Part shown: in pieces, positions 24,401 to 36,338 of the stretch
Numbering within the stretch: the first letter of the stretch is position 1
How the letters are laid out: each line of letters begins with the position of its first letter
Assembly (NCBI GenBank): GCA_000708835.1
Contig: DF237104.1
Span: 1 to 64,000 of the forward strand
Length of the DNA: 64,000 nt
Direction of reading: 5' to 3'
DNA from: Klebsormidium nitens
Lineage: Eukaryota; Streptophyta; Klebsormidiophyceae; Klebsormidiales; Klebsormidiaceae
Program-made: the position numbers and the translations under genes
Notes under the pieces: generated by a model
The model's database searches: none
What the model saw: only the letters and a program-made list of their open reading frames with translations
Told to the model about the DNA's origin: nothing

Positions 24401-27400
24401 TGAGCTACTTGGTGATTTGTGTCGTATAAACGCGAGGACGCTTTACTCTCAGCCGGGACGCAGAAAAGCTCTGCTCCTACGTAGAATTGAGCTCAGGGAC
24501 AATGATTAGTTGTACTCCGACTGGGTCTGGCACTAAGTCGATTGCTCTGCAGACGGCTTTGACCAGCTGAAAAGGTGTTGATTCGAGCATTGTCACCAGC
24601 TATCAGGCAGTGGTCTCTCACAAGAAGCCTTCTTGCCTTCTCGTGAAAGCTGCAAACAAACACCTCTTTCATCCTACTAATGATGTGGTTGATGGTCAAA
24701 CCTTTACGAGACATTCTATCAGCTTGTACTGTCGTTGGTGGTCACATCCTTAACAACACATTCCTAGCTGCGATGGTTTCTCACTGACTGTCTTCTCTCA
24801 CTGATCCACAAGGCTAGGGATTTTCGAGACCCCTATAAGGACGTTTCCAATTCATCAAGCCTGGTCTCCGACAAACCCGTATTCTACCTTTGCAGGCCTA
24901 GCTTCCGGTCCCTAGGCAGTGTGGCCATTTCGGGTGCTGTGAGCGGGGTGTGGCACCGGCGCCAGTTCTTCGTCGCGACGCCGACGACCATTGAGGTCGT
25001 CTTTGTGGATAGCGGGATTGACCCTGAACTGGAGGAGAAGAGGCTGAAGAAAAAGCAAGAAGAGGAGGTGCGGCGGAGCTTCATGTGAAGTGTTTCTTTG
25101 TTGCTGAACTGTTTCTGCCTCGTTTGCTTCTGCATTTTGTGTGACGCTTGGGGTATCGCTTGTGGTATTGCGAGTCCCTCGGGAATGATGGTACGATTCC
25201 GTTTGAAGGCTTCGCTTTGTGTATGGTCGGTCTTTGCACGTCAGAAACAACATACGAGCTTTATCACTCGGCCAGCGCGTGATAAATAAAATTTTATCAC
25301 TTCCTTAAACGTTTCTCTTTGTCGGCTTCTTTTGGAGCTAGGTGCGAGCTTGTCGAGGTTGACAGGGAGAGTGAATGCACACTGCAGGTCTGGTTGGAAA
25401 CTGCCTCCCTACTGAACGTTTGACGTCACGGAAGGAACTTGGGTCTTACTTAACCCGAGTGTAATCAAAATAGGTGGAATTATTTAATCATCACTGAGGC
25501 AGCCAGATATGACGCTAATTGATGAGAACCAACTAAGTCCAACGGAGTCTCGCTGCTGCAGGATAAGAAGTCACGGGAGAAGGCTGACCCGAACACGCTG
25601 GCTCTTGCGGTGCTGACGGTTGACGCCCCTCAGACGGCGACTCCAAAGTCCACGCTCAAAGCCCGGCCGCCACTGCTTCAGGTAAGCACTGCTCTTTCTG
25701 GTTAAGCGAAAAGAACGTTGGGGCCCTCCCTGTTTCAGACACAACAAGCAGAAGATGCATGTGGTTGCGTATTCCACTTATTCCGCGACTCTCAACCACT
25801 CTGAGTGAGTTGCTCAAGACAGGACGTCTATGCACACGGTCCTCAGTCTGCACAATGAGGGGCTTCTTGATGGTCTTTCCTTCTCTTCAAGATTCCTTAT
25901 CAGGTCAATAGTGAGTGCGAAACGTGAGGCCTCCGCTCAATGGAGGCTTGCTGACGGCACGGCTTCCGGACGCTCAAGAGCAGCTGGACACGCTCTCTTT
26001 GTCACACCACGATTCGGACGCTTTTTGACCGTACGGACACACCTTTGGACGGTCTCGAACGCACCCTTCGTCCGCAGGTCGTCCGCCTCGCGTCCTTCGC
26101 CACTCCCCCAGCCGCGCCCGCCGTCGCCCGGCCCAAAACGGAGGAGATCGCTCGCAGCCCGCTCGCCGAGCTTGATGGCTCAGAGCGCAAGATGGAGGTC
26201 GCCATCGCAGGGGGCGGGCAGTCCGCGGCCGCGTCGCGGCTGCCCCCGGAGCAGCGGCGGCCGGTGGGGCCGCTCGTCGTGGTGGGGGTCCGGGAAGGGG
26301 TGCTGTGGCTGGTGGACAGGTGGGCGCCAGAATAAAGAGTGTTTCTCTCGTCTACGTGACTGTTGGACTCGGCTTGTAAGTGTTGGTTGGTGTTTTGCCC
26401 GAGTATGGCGTTCCAATACCCGTTCACATTGAAGGGGATGGCCCGAATGTCATCTCATTGTAGAGACGGATTTGAGTACCGTTCTCCTCAGCGGCTGCTC
26501 GTTTACATGGATTCGCGGAAACTTGAAACGAGCGAGGAACAAGTACGAGCTTCATTTTTTATTGTTTTCTTGCGCCTATCTGGATCGTCTTGATTGGAAT
26601 ACGCAGGGACTCGTTCGTCCATCCGGATTCTCTAGATTGGAACATGAAACGACTTCTCCGAAACTCCGAGCCGTATGGCTCCAGTCAAAGCTTCAGGGCT
26701 TGCTGTCGGCAGGAATAGAATTTGATACAACACGTCTTCACCTCCTTTTGTCTCCGTTCAGGTACTTCACAGCCCACGCCCTTGCGCTGAGCCACCCGGG
26801 CATCCGGTGCCGGTGCCTAGCAGCTTATGGTGACGCAGTCAGCGCTGTCAAGTGGTGAGCTCGTGTTCCTGACGTCGTTATTTTTAAACTTTTGAATTCT
26901 AGTTCATCCAGTAGTGCAATCATCCTGTCAGATATCCGAAGCTTGGCAATCACACAAGCTTGCCAAGCTTGTGTGATTTCCATTTGATTTTTCTCAGCCA
27001 TCTTCTGCCTCTGTCGCCGGAAATTGCAGCCGTACTCAGTGGTGTATGTCACTGTCCTCCACACTGAGCGGTCTATTTGAAGGGCTTACAAGATCAAGGT
27101 CTTTCCATAGGTGCCCCGTCCACTGGCGCTGAACCCACGCACATGTGCAATCAACCCAGCTTAGGGTGTCCGTCGTTGACTATGTAGCACGAAACGTCAC
27201 TTCGCTGTGGCCTTGTTTTCAGGGACCCCTGCCTGATGGAGATTGACCCAAAGCCCCAGGCAATGTCTGTCGGGCTCAGCTTTTCGGTCGGTCGCTATGA
27301 TGGGTTCGAATATCTTGAGCGCCAGCTGACATCGGCAAGTTGGAGTTTGCAGGGCTGCCCGACTGGGACGGGAGCATCACGACGACTTGGCGACGTTCAT

Positions 27401-29553
27401 GGTCGGCATGGGCTACGCAAAGGAAGCGCTCCACCTTCCGGGCCTCTCCAAGAGGTGCGCGTACAAGATTTTAAAGCAGTGCCGTAAACTTCCTATTGCT
27501 CTTCCAGGGCCCTGCTTCTCACTCCCGGTGGCTCTCTGAAGACCGACTCCAAAATCCGCTGATGCAGGCTCCACTACAAGCCAGAACCTGTTTTGAGTGC
27601 TCTCACTCCTACCACGAAATCGTCCGTGCACTCGAATCGACTCGGTTTCTTTAGCTGTTCGTCATCGGATCTGGTAACTCCTCTGCTTCCTGGACTTGAA
27701 GTTCCGTTCCAGATCCCTTGCCTATTCGCTTATTATCTCTCGCGATGCAGTGCGCGAAATATAGATTATTATTCATCCATCCATTTATTCTCTCTGTATT
27801 CAATATGTATTCTCGTCCTTGGCCTGGAACCCTCAAAACTGCTGCCTACTCTATTCCAGGTTGGAGTTCGATCTCGCGATGCAGTGCAACGAGCTGCAAC
27901 GCGCGCTGCGCGTCCTTCTGGAGCTGAGCAACAGCAAGGAGGCGCCCCCCGAGCCGCTGGCCCAGACCGCCGGGCTCGACGTCGGTCTCACCCTACTGGC
28001 GCTAGAACAGAAGCAGGCTTCCCTGACGGAGGCGGTTGCCGGGACCGCCCGGTTCGCGTCTGAGTTCCTGGCGATCATCGATGCTGCTGATGCTACAGGT
28101 GGGCCTCGTCTCTAAGATGCACAGATCGAAGGCCAAGTCCCGGTGCGTGATGATGTTGTTCTCTCGCCTGGTGCCTAATCGCAAGCCTGTTTGAGCCGCC
28201 CAGAAGTTCCGGCCTCGTTCAACCACCCGGGTCTCGTCATGTGCATGTGTTGGAGCGGCGGTGATGACATGCTAGCAGCGAGAGCGAAAACGGGTTGACG
28301 AAAACGTCCGTGCGCTAAGCTGCGGTCGGGGCCGAGCTTGGAAAACCCTCAGAACGAGATAAAGTCAGAGACGGGGCCCCCTGTGCGCAAAACCTACTTT
28401 CATGACAGCTGTCCTTCCTCTTACGGTTGTCTTTTTACACGGCCAGGCCAGAAGGACATTACGCTTGCAGCTTTGAAGCGCTTTGCATCGCTATCAAACT
28501 CTGGATTATGCTCTTTGTTTAACAGCTGTTTGTCGACCGTTCGCAGGCCAAAAAGACATCGCGCTTGCGGCACTGAAGCGCCTCGCGGTTGCTGGGGAAG
28601 TCGAGGGGGCGCTGAAGGCGAAGGAGCACCGGGCGCTCTCCCTCCGGCTGGCGTCCCACGGGGAGCGTGCGCGACTCGCGGTGCAGAGCAACGCGCTCAT
28701 CTCCGCCGGGCAAGGGCGCGAGGCCGCGCTCGCAGCCGCACTGCTCGGGGTGAGAATCGTGCATCGTAAAACCTGGATTATCACATCTGAATTTTGATTG
28801 CACGTTGCCTGACATGGTCAAAACGTGCACGCTTGTGTCGAGCCAGGTTCACAGTACGTACTCTTAAAGGCGGATAGGGAGTCATGCTCCACATTTAAGT
28901 TCCTAGGAAGAGGGTGTTAACAGAAAGGTCTGGAGCCGTTCATTTTATTCTTCTGTGTCGCCACATGGTTGTGGGCCTATTCGCCCTTTAAAGACCTAGA
29001 GGACCGCAAAGTTGAGAATCGCAATTGCAGGCGGAACGTTTCCTCGGGCTATGTTCGCTGCAGATGGTCAGTTCGCACTGAAAAGCCTGCCCGGAGGGAT
29101 ATTGAGGATCATCTGCTCCAATAAAACTTGTTTGCGGGCGACTAAGACCCCCCAGGAGCATGCTACACCAAGCAAAGTCTGCAGCCTGAGTCGGCGCCTC
29201 CCATAAGCTATCCCTCGGTCGTAGAGTGCCGTTGAGAGAGCATGTTTGGCCCTTTCTTGCCCCTAGAAAGCGAGCCGTGACGAAAGTTTTGTATTTTGCA
29301 GGACCCCAATCTGATAGAAAAGGCATTTGCGGACACCGGGCTCTTCCCCGAAGCAGCCTTGCACGCTCACCAGCACGGCCGAGTCAGCAGCCTTCAGCTT
29401 ATCCAAGACTGGAACAAGACGTTGCAAAAGCAGCTTCCCGGAAAGCCGGGCAAACTGCAAACACCGGGCGGGGGCATATTGAGTGCCAAGAAGAGCCCGT
29501 CTTTGCGACCCCCTTCTGCAACGGCTCCTCTAGTTGAAGTTGTAGCTCCTTGA
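18435..29553 (+). CDS. TWD40-2: TPLATE complex WD40 subunit TWD40-2
   Basis: Predicted subunit of the plant TPLATE/TSET endocytic adaptor complex, which acts at the plasma membrane. Exons: 18435-18569, 18948-19066, 19378-19626, 20018-20192, 20600-20704, 21189-21424, 21711-21801, 22212-22558, 22869-23016, 23473-23667, 24021-24340, 24896-25067, 25562-25681, 26078-26319, 26762-26854, 27353-27454, 27860-28098, 28547-28749, 29302-29553 (3,543 nt, 1,180 aa). It aligns nearly throughout with Arabidopsis At5g24710: N-terminal beta-propeller blades (HPTQPWVVTADEAD, VKFYDDDVRFW, GGSDGSLVFWNLD), an Ala-rich stretch at about 546-570, GLLPQPEWSAWD, HPGIRCRCLAAYGDAVSAV, and alpha-solenoid repeats (HLPGLSKRLEFDLAMQ, AALKRLAVAGEV). 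It stops soon after the solenoid and lacks the long low-complexity acidic tail of Arabidopsis. Exons 17 and 18 have partial duplicates in the preceding introns. Confidence 0.95.
20314..20369 (+). repeat. 28-bp direct duplication in TWD40-2 intron 4
   Basis: Two adjacent 28-bp copies (20314-20341 and 20342-20369) differ at one base. They start GTATTCAAGCC and end GGGATATTCTTGT. The pair is intronic, so it does not alter the protein. It looks like a recent tandem duplication. Confidence 0.9.
26948..26978. repeat. 31-bp near-perfect palindrome in TWD40-2 intron 15
   Basis: The left arm AATCACACAAGCTTG (26948-26962) is followed by one base and then its exact reverse complement (26964-26978). It could form a 15-bp stem in RNA or a cruciform in DNA. 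It lies mid-intron, away from the splice sites. Confidence 0.9.
27715..27765 (+). repeat. Partial copy of TWD40-2 exon-17 start in its upstream intron
   Basis: TCTCGCGATGCAGTGC at about 27738-27753 repeats exon sequence at about 27872-27887 (encoding LAMQC), 134 bp upstream. Weaker matches extend to either side, including CCAG/CCTATTCG near the junction. This is the most eroded member of the splice-junction duplication class seen in this window. Confidence 0.6.
28400..28500 (+). repeat. Copy of TWD40-2 exon-18 acceptor and exon start
   Basis: A CAG acceptor followed by sequence encoding QKDITLAALKRFA (copy starts at 28447) sits exactly 100 bp upstream of the real exon-18 start (28547, QKDIALAALKRLA). 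The homology also covers the intron side (ACAGCTGT plus a T-rich stretch). The copy has a usable-looking acceptor and stays open for over a dozen codons. Confidence 0.85.
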
Positions 29554-31952
29554 CCTGACCTTGTTTGACGGACTGGCCTCCCAACTCTTGAGCCGTCGTT
29601 TGCAAACATTGGCAGGAACCCTCTAGATTACCTCCGTTCTTGAATCTGGGATGAGATCCTCTTCGTGACTTGCTGATTGGCGTCTCTGAGATGTAAGCCC
29701 GATCTTGGTGGCGGCTGAAATTGCAAGCCTACGACACGTGTATGCAGGCAGGCTGCTCGACCATTTGTACGTTATATTTCGCTGTCATCCAAGCTGATGG
29801 TACTGATTTCATGCACTTCTTTATTTCGAAGATTGGCTCTGATTACCAACTTGTCATGAGCAAGCCTTGAAGTTCTAGGTCTGCAGCAACTCTACTGAAA
29901 GTCGCGGCAGGCTCAGTGCATGATATGAACACAGTGCGTTGGTCCCGGCCCCAATCCCATGCACACCAACAGCCCAAAAGGTTACTAATTGCACACCGAC
30001 AGCCCAATGGTTACTTGCGGAAGGGCATGCATGCAGGAATTGCATTTACAAACATAGCTAGCTGGCGGCCTATAGTTGTGCATCAGGTTGTGGCTTTTAC
30101 ATCTATGTTGAATGCTGATTGCAATGATTCTCGACCTAGCAAATGTGGTCTAGCTTGCATCTGCACACCTTCTCACATATATGAGCAGGCTGCAACGTCA
30201 GGACTGGCTCTTTGAAAGATATTGCTTGCGCAAAGATATAATCCGATCGGCCTTGACATGTCCCGGCCATGCATGGGTATACTTAGTATCTATATATGCT
30301 ACTAAGCAATGATGCACGTCATATATTTGGTAGGCCGTAAATCTGGAAGGTCATGACCGCCGGACCGTTCATGAATCTGGAAGAGGGATGATTTACGATC
30401 AAGATGGCAGCCACGGCTTTAATATAAACATTTTGACGGTCATCAGGACCGCCCAATTTCCTCATATAATTAACAGAGGAAAGCCTGGAAAGCTCACGAG
30501 ACTGCGCTGCATATTGATATTATCACAGAGGGAACTCCCTCTAGCTGGCCCTTTGTTGGCTTCGCTCTCCATTACGCGCTCAAGCCCGTCGGAAGGTCAC
30601 CGTCACCAAAAGCAGCCATGACTCACCATAAACCGGGCTCGGTGCTTTAAAGACCGAGTCAAGTGACGCCGTCGATTCTAAAAAATCTGGCACACGCGGC
30701 AGACTGGGTCCATCCAACGGTGCAGAAGCCCCTTTTGACAGAGACCAGGCACGCCACATCAGCAGGCACCACGGTCTTCTGGAAGCTTGTGCCAATTCGA
30801 CGGCTCGGATGACCTCATTTCACGCTTATCTTTGAGTATTGGGCGCTATCACCGTCGATGGTTTGTATCTCCGCGGCGGTCCCGATGACGTCACAAACGA
30901 TATGTATCAGGGATGCACCCTCTGAATTAGGACTCCAGCAGCATGAACATGCCTTGTTTCCTGCGAGTGACGCTGTCCAACTGCATCGGACGGTAGAGAC
31001 GGGAGTACTCCTCTGTTCGGCGGCTGAAAAGGTTCCTCAGATGGTCAACCAAGTCCTCTTTCTTCAGTGTAACCGCAGAGAGGGGGAACCCTAATCACAA
31101 AGCCGTAGAGCAGCAACCCACTAAAAGCGTTGACCTTGTTCACACTGGGTCTCTGAAAGCAGTCAACCTTCGATGGGCTACCATGGTAACCAAAGGCTGT
31201 TGTTCCTTAACCGCACTAGAAATGCGGGTTCGGGGTGTGACAATCTTATAACCCGTGTACGGAGAGGTAAAATGAAACCTAGGTGTGAACTGAAGCCTGA
31301 AGGGTAGGATCCTGATTGACTTCGAGAGAGGAGAGGATGGACGCGCCGCTTGTCACGGTCACGAACCCCATTGACTGCGGCACCGAAAAGCAGGGAGGGC
31401 AACAGGGCGTCCCTTTCCTGTCCTGGTCACCAGGGGGGCTGACTCTCGAGTAAAGTCCAAAGAGACGTTGGGCAAGCCAGAAAGGCCTTATCGAAAGGTC
31501 TTCCTCTTTTGCAGCAACCTATTGCGGCCGCTCCAGTGAACCTGCGTAGAGGTTTTAGCGCCCTTCGTACAAAGGTTTCTGTGGGTTGCTTGACGTCTTC
31601 ACAATGTGAGCAGGAGTTTTGCGCTTAAATATGTAGTTAGGGCAGAAAGCGTAGTATAGTTTTGTGCCGCAAACCCCCTCCAGCCAATTTGTTGCCTGCA
31701 AATGCTGCGAAGTCCCCATGTCGTCCTTAGTAGTAGGTCGGTGTTTTTCTTCAGCAGCATCAAGGGAGGGCCTGTACAAGATTGGTGTCACAGGCAATTG
31801 GGATACTCCTCAGGGCCTTCCCTTCTGAGCTGCTCAGCTGTTGCAAGGAATTTGCAGCTCCTGGTCAAGTTTCTGCTCAAAGAAACTGAAGGAACTAGCG
31901 TAGCACAGCAGCCACCACGGCTCTCTCCTCCATCTCAACCCAACCTCTTGCA
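29554..31952. other. Intergenic region, TWD40-2 to PI4K gamma
   Basis: This 2.4-kb spacer lies between two plus-strand genes. The part from about 29,900 to 30,380 is AT-richer and holds several CATGCA/GCATGC motifs (for example near 29,957, 30,027-30,035 and 30,269). The last 500 bp before 31953 is probably the PI4K gamma promoter and 5' untranslated region. I found no coherent exon chain, tRNA or transposon. Confidence 0.6.
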
Positions 31953-34900
31953 ATGGCTGGGAGCACGCTTGTGCTGTCCCCTAGCCTGACGCGCGCACCT
32001 CATGAGGAGAGCAGAGCCCTTTCCATCAGCAGAGGCATCGGTCCGGCCGACGATGAGATCCAGATACTTCTGGCGACGCCGTCTGTGGACAGGCCCTATG
32101 TTCCTTTGAGGGTCTTCACGAGTGATTCAATCCAGTCTGTCAAGATGCAGATTGCACGGTCTCATGGCTTTACTCTCAGCAGCCAGGTCTCTGGAATTAG
32201 GTTGGTATCAGGTGGGAGGGAGCTCCGAGCTAGAGAGCATGCTGACCTGGCAGGGTATGGCATCAACAAGTCAGGGGAGGTGTTGCACTTAGCTCTGCGC
32301 CTGTCTGACCTCGTTGATGTGCGAGTGAAGACACGAGAGGGGGTGGAGAAGACCTTCACTCTTGAGAAAGGCGCTCGGGTGTGGGATCTCAAGCAGAAGA
32401 TTGCGAAGGACGAGCAAGCGTTGGATGCTGATGATGCGCAGCTGGTGCTTCGGGGCCAACCCCTGCAGGAGGGCCTTCTCGTGGAAGATTTGGCACTGTC
32501 TGAGGACATAGTCGTCCACCTCCTTGTCCGAAAGTCATCCAAAGTCCGGGTCAAGCAGGGCAAGGGTCAGCACGTTGAGTTGTCAATCGAGTCAAGCAGG
32601 ACGCTTCCCAGGGAGGTCAGCCAAAAGAAGCGCCTGCCGTCAGCAAAGCCTAGTCTGTGCATAACCCCTCTAGGCTTGTTGGAAAGCAGCAGGGATAGGA
32701 CGAGTTTGCTAGAGCTCATGGTCAAAGCCACGGCGGGCCTGCCAGTGCACCCCCCGGTGCTTTCCCTAGGTGGAATGGGGGCTGCCTACTTCTTGGCAGA
32801 CAGGTCCGGCGAGACTGTTGCGGTAAGTACAGATTCTTGTGCAGCTGAGAACTCACATTCCGTTGAACCGACATATCTGAAAAGCGGGTCAGAATGCTGC
32901 ATCACTGCAACCCCCTTGCAATTGGCTGCTTGCCTTGCTTGCTCGAGCATGCGCACACCCTCCTCTGCATGAAGAACACGGTATGTTTTTTCCTTGACCT
33001 GATCAGTCCTGAGCTGACTATCCTTGACCAATTGTAGTTGATCTTATGTTCCCTGATCTGGTTATTGTTTGAGCTGAGTGTATCTGACCTGGTTCCTGCT
33101 AACCTTGCCTGATTGTTACTGAGCTTGGCTGTATCAATCTGCAGGTCTTCAAGCCAGTGGATGAGGAGCCACTTGCAGTCAACAATCCTCGCGGTTTGCC
33201 AGTGTCAAAGACTGGGGAGGGCTTGAAGAGGGGCACCAGGGTTGGTGAAGGGGCTGCCAGAGAGGTAGGCCATTGCCTTTCGATTCTCCTCTCTCACGTG
33301 GTGCTGCAGTCTGAGAAAGGAAGAAACTAGCATCATTATGCGGCAACCAGCCAAACTCAATAATCGAGATCCAAGGAGGTTTATTGCCATTCGACAAATT
33401 GGACAAAGTAGCTTGTTGATCACCGAGGGACCTGTTGTCTCTCTGAAGTACAATTGGTCTCAATCCTTCAAGCTTGGACTGGTTAGAGAATGAGCTGGAA
33501 GTTAACTTTCAATCTTGGACTGGTCAGATAGTGAGCTGGATTCATTTCCATCTCCTGCCCCTCCCCTTCTCTGCCCCTCCCCTATTGATTGTATTCTTAT
33601 TGCCAATATCCTCCATTCCTCAGGTGGCTGCATTCCTGCTCGACAAAGATGGGTTTGCCTCGGTCCCTCCCACCGCCATGGTCTCGTGCATGCACCCCTC
33701 CTTCCACTACAGCCATAAGCAGACCTCCGTCCTTTGCGAGAAGGGGGCCTGCAATCGGAAGATTGGGTCTCTGCAGCAGTTTGTGCCATGTGTGAGCAAC
33801 TGCGAGGATACAGGGCCCCAGAGCCTGCCTGTGGCCGAAGTGCACAAAATCTCGGTCCTGGACATTCGGCTGGCCAATGCAGACAGGTAAGCAAACAACA
33901 TCTGTGTTCCTCCTGAGCTGAGATTCAATGGGTGTTGTGTTTGTCCTTCAAATGCTTTACAGAGGATAAGTTAAGCTGAGCGATCTGGGCTCTTGGAGCC
34001 ATCTTGTTGGCTTTTGGAGGCCATGGCTGCTGGTATTCTCGTGCATTTGTCTGTCAATCAAGGGAACTAACCAGTTTTTAGAACGTGCATTGCGTTGATT
34101 CAGATTTTTGAGTCTCGATCTTGAGAGGGTGCGATTGCACAGATTCGTTCGAGGAGCATGCGAGGAAGCATTGAAGAAGCTTTTGTCTAATGACCCTCTT
34201 TTCCATGTTGCAGGAGTGGTGAAAACATCCTCATCTGCCGCAACAAAGATGGGAGTACCAAGCTGGTCCCCATTGATCATGGCTACTGCCTGCCTGAGTC
34301 GGTGAGTCGTGTTCCCCTCAGAAAGAAAATGTGTTCCCCTCAAAAAGAGAATGTGAGTGTACTTGTTGCTGAGCCAATCTGGGATGTAAAAGCTGGATGT
34401 GAACGAACTGGCTTCCTTTGTGTATCTGTGGAAGTCCGTCCGTGTCTAAAGAGACTCATCTTGGGGTTGCACTTGAAGCTTTCGAACCTCGTAGAAACAC
34501 TTGCAGGGGGTGCATTTCCACATGATGCTGCTACGAACAAGAGCTAGAAGGACCCTTTGATTGCTTGCACGTTCTGAAGTTGCCTGGTTTGGGATGCAGA
34601 TGGAGGACGTATGGTTCGACTGGATCTACTGGCCACAGGCGAAAGTCCCCTACTCCAGGGAAGTCAGGGCATACGTTGCTAACCTCAACGTGGTAAGTGT
34701 TACGTCCGACCATCTTTTTCCAGCTTGCTCGATCTGCTGTCTATCATTGGAACACAAGATCCTTCGCCTGCCTTTCTGCTGCTTGTAGCCTGCTTCGTAC
34801 TGTTGGCATGTTTCTTGTTGACTGAATCCAATATCGCTGAGAAGTTGTTCATACGACTTGTAACAGCCCTTAGTAACACGAGCTTAACCAATCTGCGCTG

Positions 34901-35200
34901 TTTCAGGAGGAGGACCTGTCGTTGCTGGCGGCAAACGGGATCCACCTCAGCGAGAAGGCGGAGCGGGTGCTACAGGCCTCCACTCTGCTGCTCAAGAAGG
35001 GGGTGGCACGGGGTCTTACGGCACACGACATCGCATCGCTCATGTGCCGGATGGACCTCAACAAGGAGTCTGCGCTTGAGGGCATGCTCTCTCAAGCGGA
35101 GGAAGCGTTGCTGCCAGGGTGCTCCCTTGAAGCATTTGTAGAGACGCTAGGTAGCATAGTGGATGAGGACCTCAAGGCGTTTGAGGACAGGTCTGTCTAG
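31953..35200 (+). CDS. PI4KG: Phosphatidylinositol 4-kinase gamma with ubiquitin-like domains
   Basis: Predicted member of the plant type-II-like PI4K gamma (UbDK) family. Some family members have been reported to phosphorylate proteins rather than lipids, so lipid kinase activity is not assured. Exons: 31953-32822, 33145-33264, 33624-33886, 34214-34301, 34600-34692, 34907-35200 (1,728 nt, 575 aa, the usual family length). Two ubiquitin-like domains lie at about 34-115 and 116-195 (VKMQIARSHGF; VWDLKQKIAKDEQ...LVLRGQPL). The kinase domain starts near 265: glycine loop GGMGAAYFLAD, lysine in VFKPVDEEP, catalytic loop VLDIRLANADRSGENILI, metal-binding VPIDHGYCLPES, then WIYWPQA. The loop reads DRSGEN; it keeps D and N of the family's DRxxxN pattern. 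Confidence 0.93.
34311..34354 (+). repeat. 22-bp direct duplication just inside PI4K gamma intron 4
   Basis: Two 22-bp units starting GTTCCCCTCA (34311-34332 and 34333-34354) differ at two positions. They begin ten bases after the exon-4 boundary at 34301. The duplication does not include the exon. Confidence 0.8.
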
Positions 35201-36338
35201 AGTCAAAAGTTTGTCGAAAGACTTGCTAGGCTGTACGCTATTCTAGAGCAGGCAGCCAGCAGGTCTAGTCCTGGAGTAGCTGTTGTCTAGTATGTCAGCG
35301 AGCGTTAATCTATTAGAGCGTTAATCTAATAGGCTACGGGAGTCACTGAGAATACTGTAATTAACACTGTTCATATGTATGATGGAAATCGAAACGGAGA
35401 TGAAGATGTGGAAATTGAAACGGAGATGAAGATGTGATACAGAATTTTCACTGTTGTAATTGCGATCTGATTGAAAACAGTGAGCAATTGCAAACATCAT
35501 AACCTGAAGTAAGGAGGACATGCAGATACGCACTCCAATGTTTGAGCTAGCGACTATCAAAGCTTGCCAGATATAAGACGGTGGGAAGCACAACCATCAT
35601 AAGCTTTATGCACAGGCGACTCGAGCAGCCGCCTGTAGTGCCAGTGACTACATAATGTTGAATGTCTGTTGAAACTCAGCATGGCCAAATGCAGGCATGC
35701 CGGCGGAGCACTAACACTGAGTCGAGCTTATCGTACATGCATAATTCTTGAACCTCAATCATGTAGAATAGTATACTACTGTTTGAATCGAGAAGATCTG
35801 ACTCACAGCTTAGTATAGAAGTTGGTATATGAATCACGTGCTGCGCGCATATGCTCTGACGACCGGTGACACCGTATGACGATGCACCACATGCAGATAA
35901 TACATGCATGCCAGCAATTTGAGACGTCTACATAATCATGCAGCGCTATAGTAGCTCTATATAGACATCGTGGCCATACAGTCTACATGCAGGACCCATT
36001 TGTACCATGCAATACTCGTGGATCTCCCATGTAGCTACAAATACAGCATTTTGAAAAGAGAACAGATCTGATGTTCATGCATGCACGACTTCATGCAAGT
36101 AGCTTTGATATACGCCGCGCTGCACTGGTCACGGTATACACGTACGGCATATACACCTTAGAACATAGGTGACCGCGGATGCACGCCTATCACATGTGCG
36201 CAATAAGCATCTCTGTCGTATACTCTTTTGTGGCATTGCATGGAACAAAGACAGAATGGTGGCCGACCGGCACATACACATACCATGTGTATGGTACAAG
36301 CATCCAATCCCTTTTCATGTGTAAGATCATGTAGGAAG
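35201..36338. other. Convergent intergenic spacer rich in CATGCA motifs
   Basis: This lies between the 3' ends of PI4K gamma (+) and the NECAP-like gene (-). It is visibly AT-richer than the genes. From about 35,730 to 36,100 at least eight CATGCA motifs occur within 400 bp, several as overlapping CATGCATG. A 20-base direct repeat (GAAACGGAGATGAAGATGTG) occurs at about 35,391 and 35,417. No gene is visible. Confidence 0.65.

Noticed and set aside
29554-31952. Possible additional gene in the 2.4-kb spacer.
   Set aside because: Short frames on both strands lack domain similarity and cannot be linked by plausible splice sites into a longer product.
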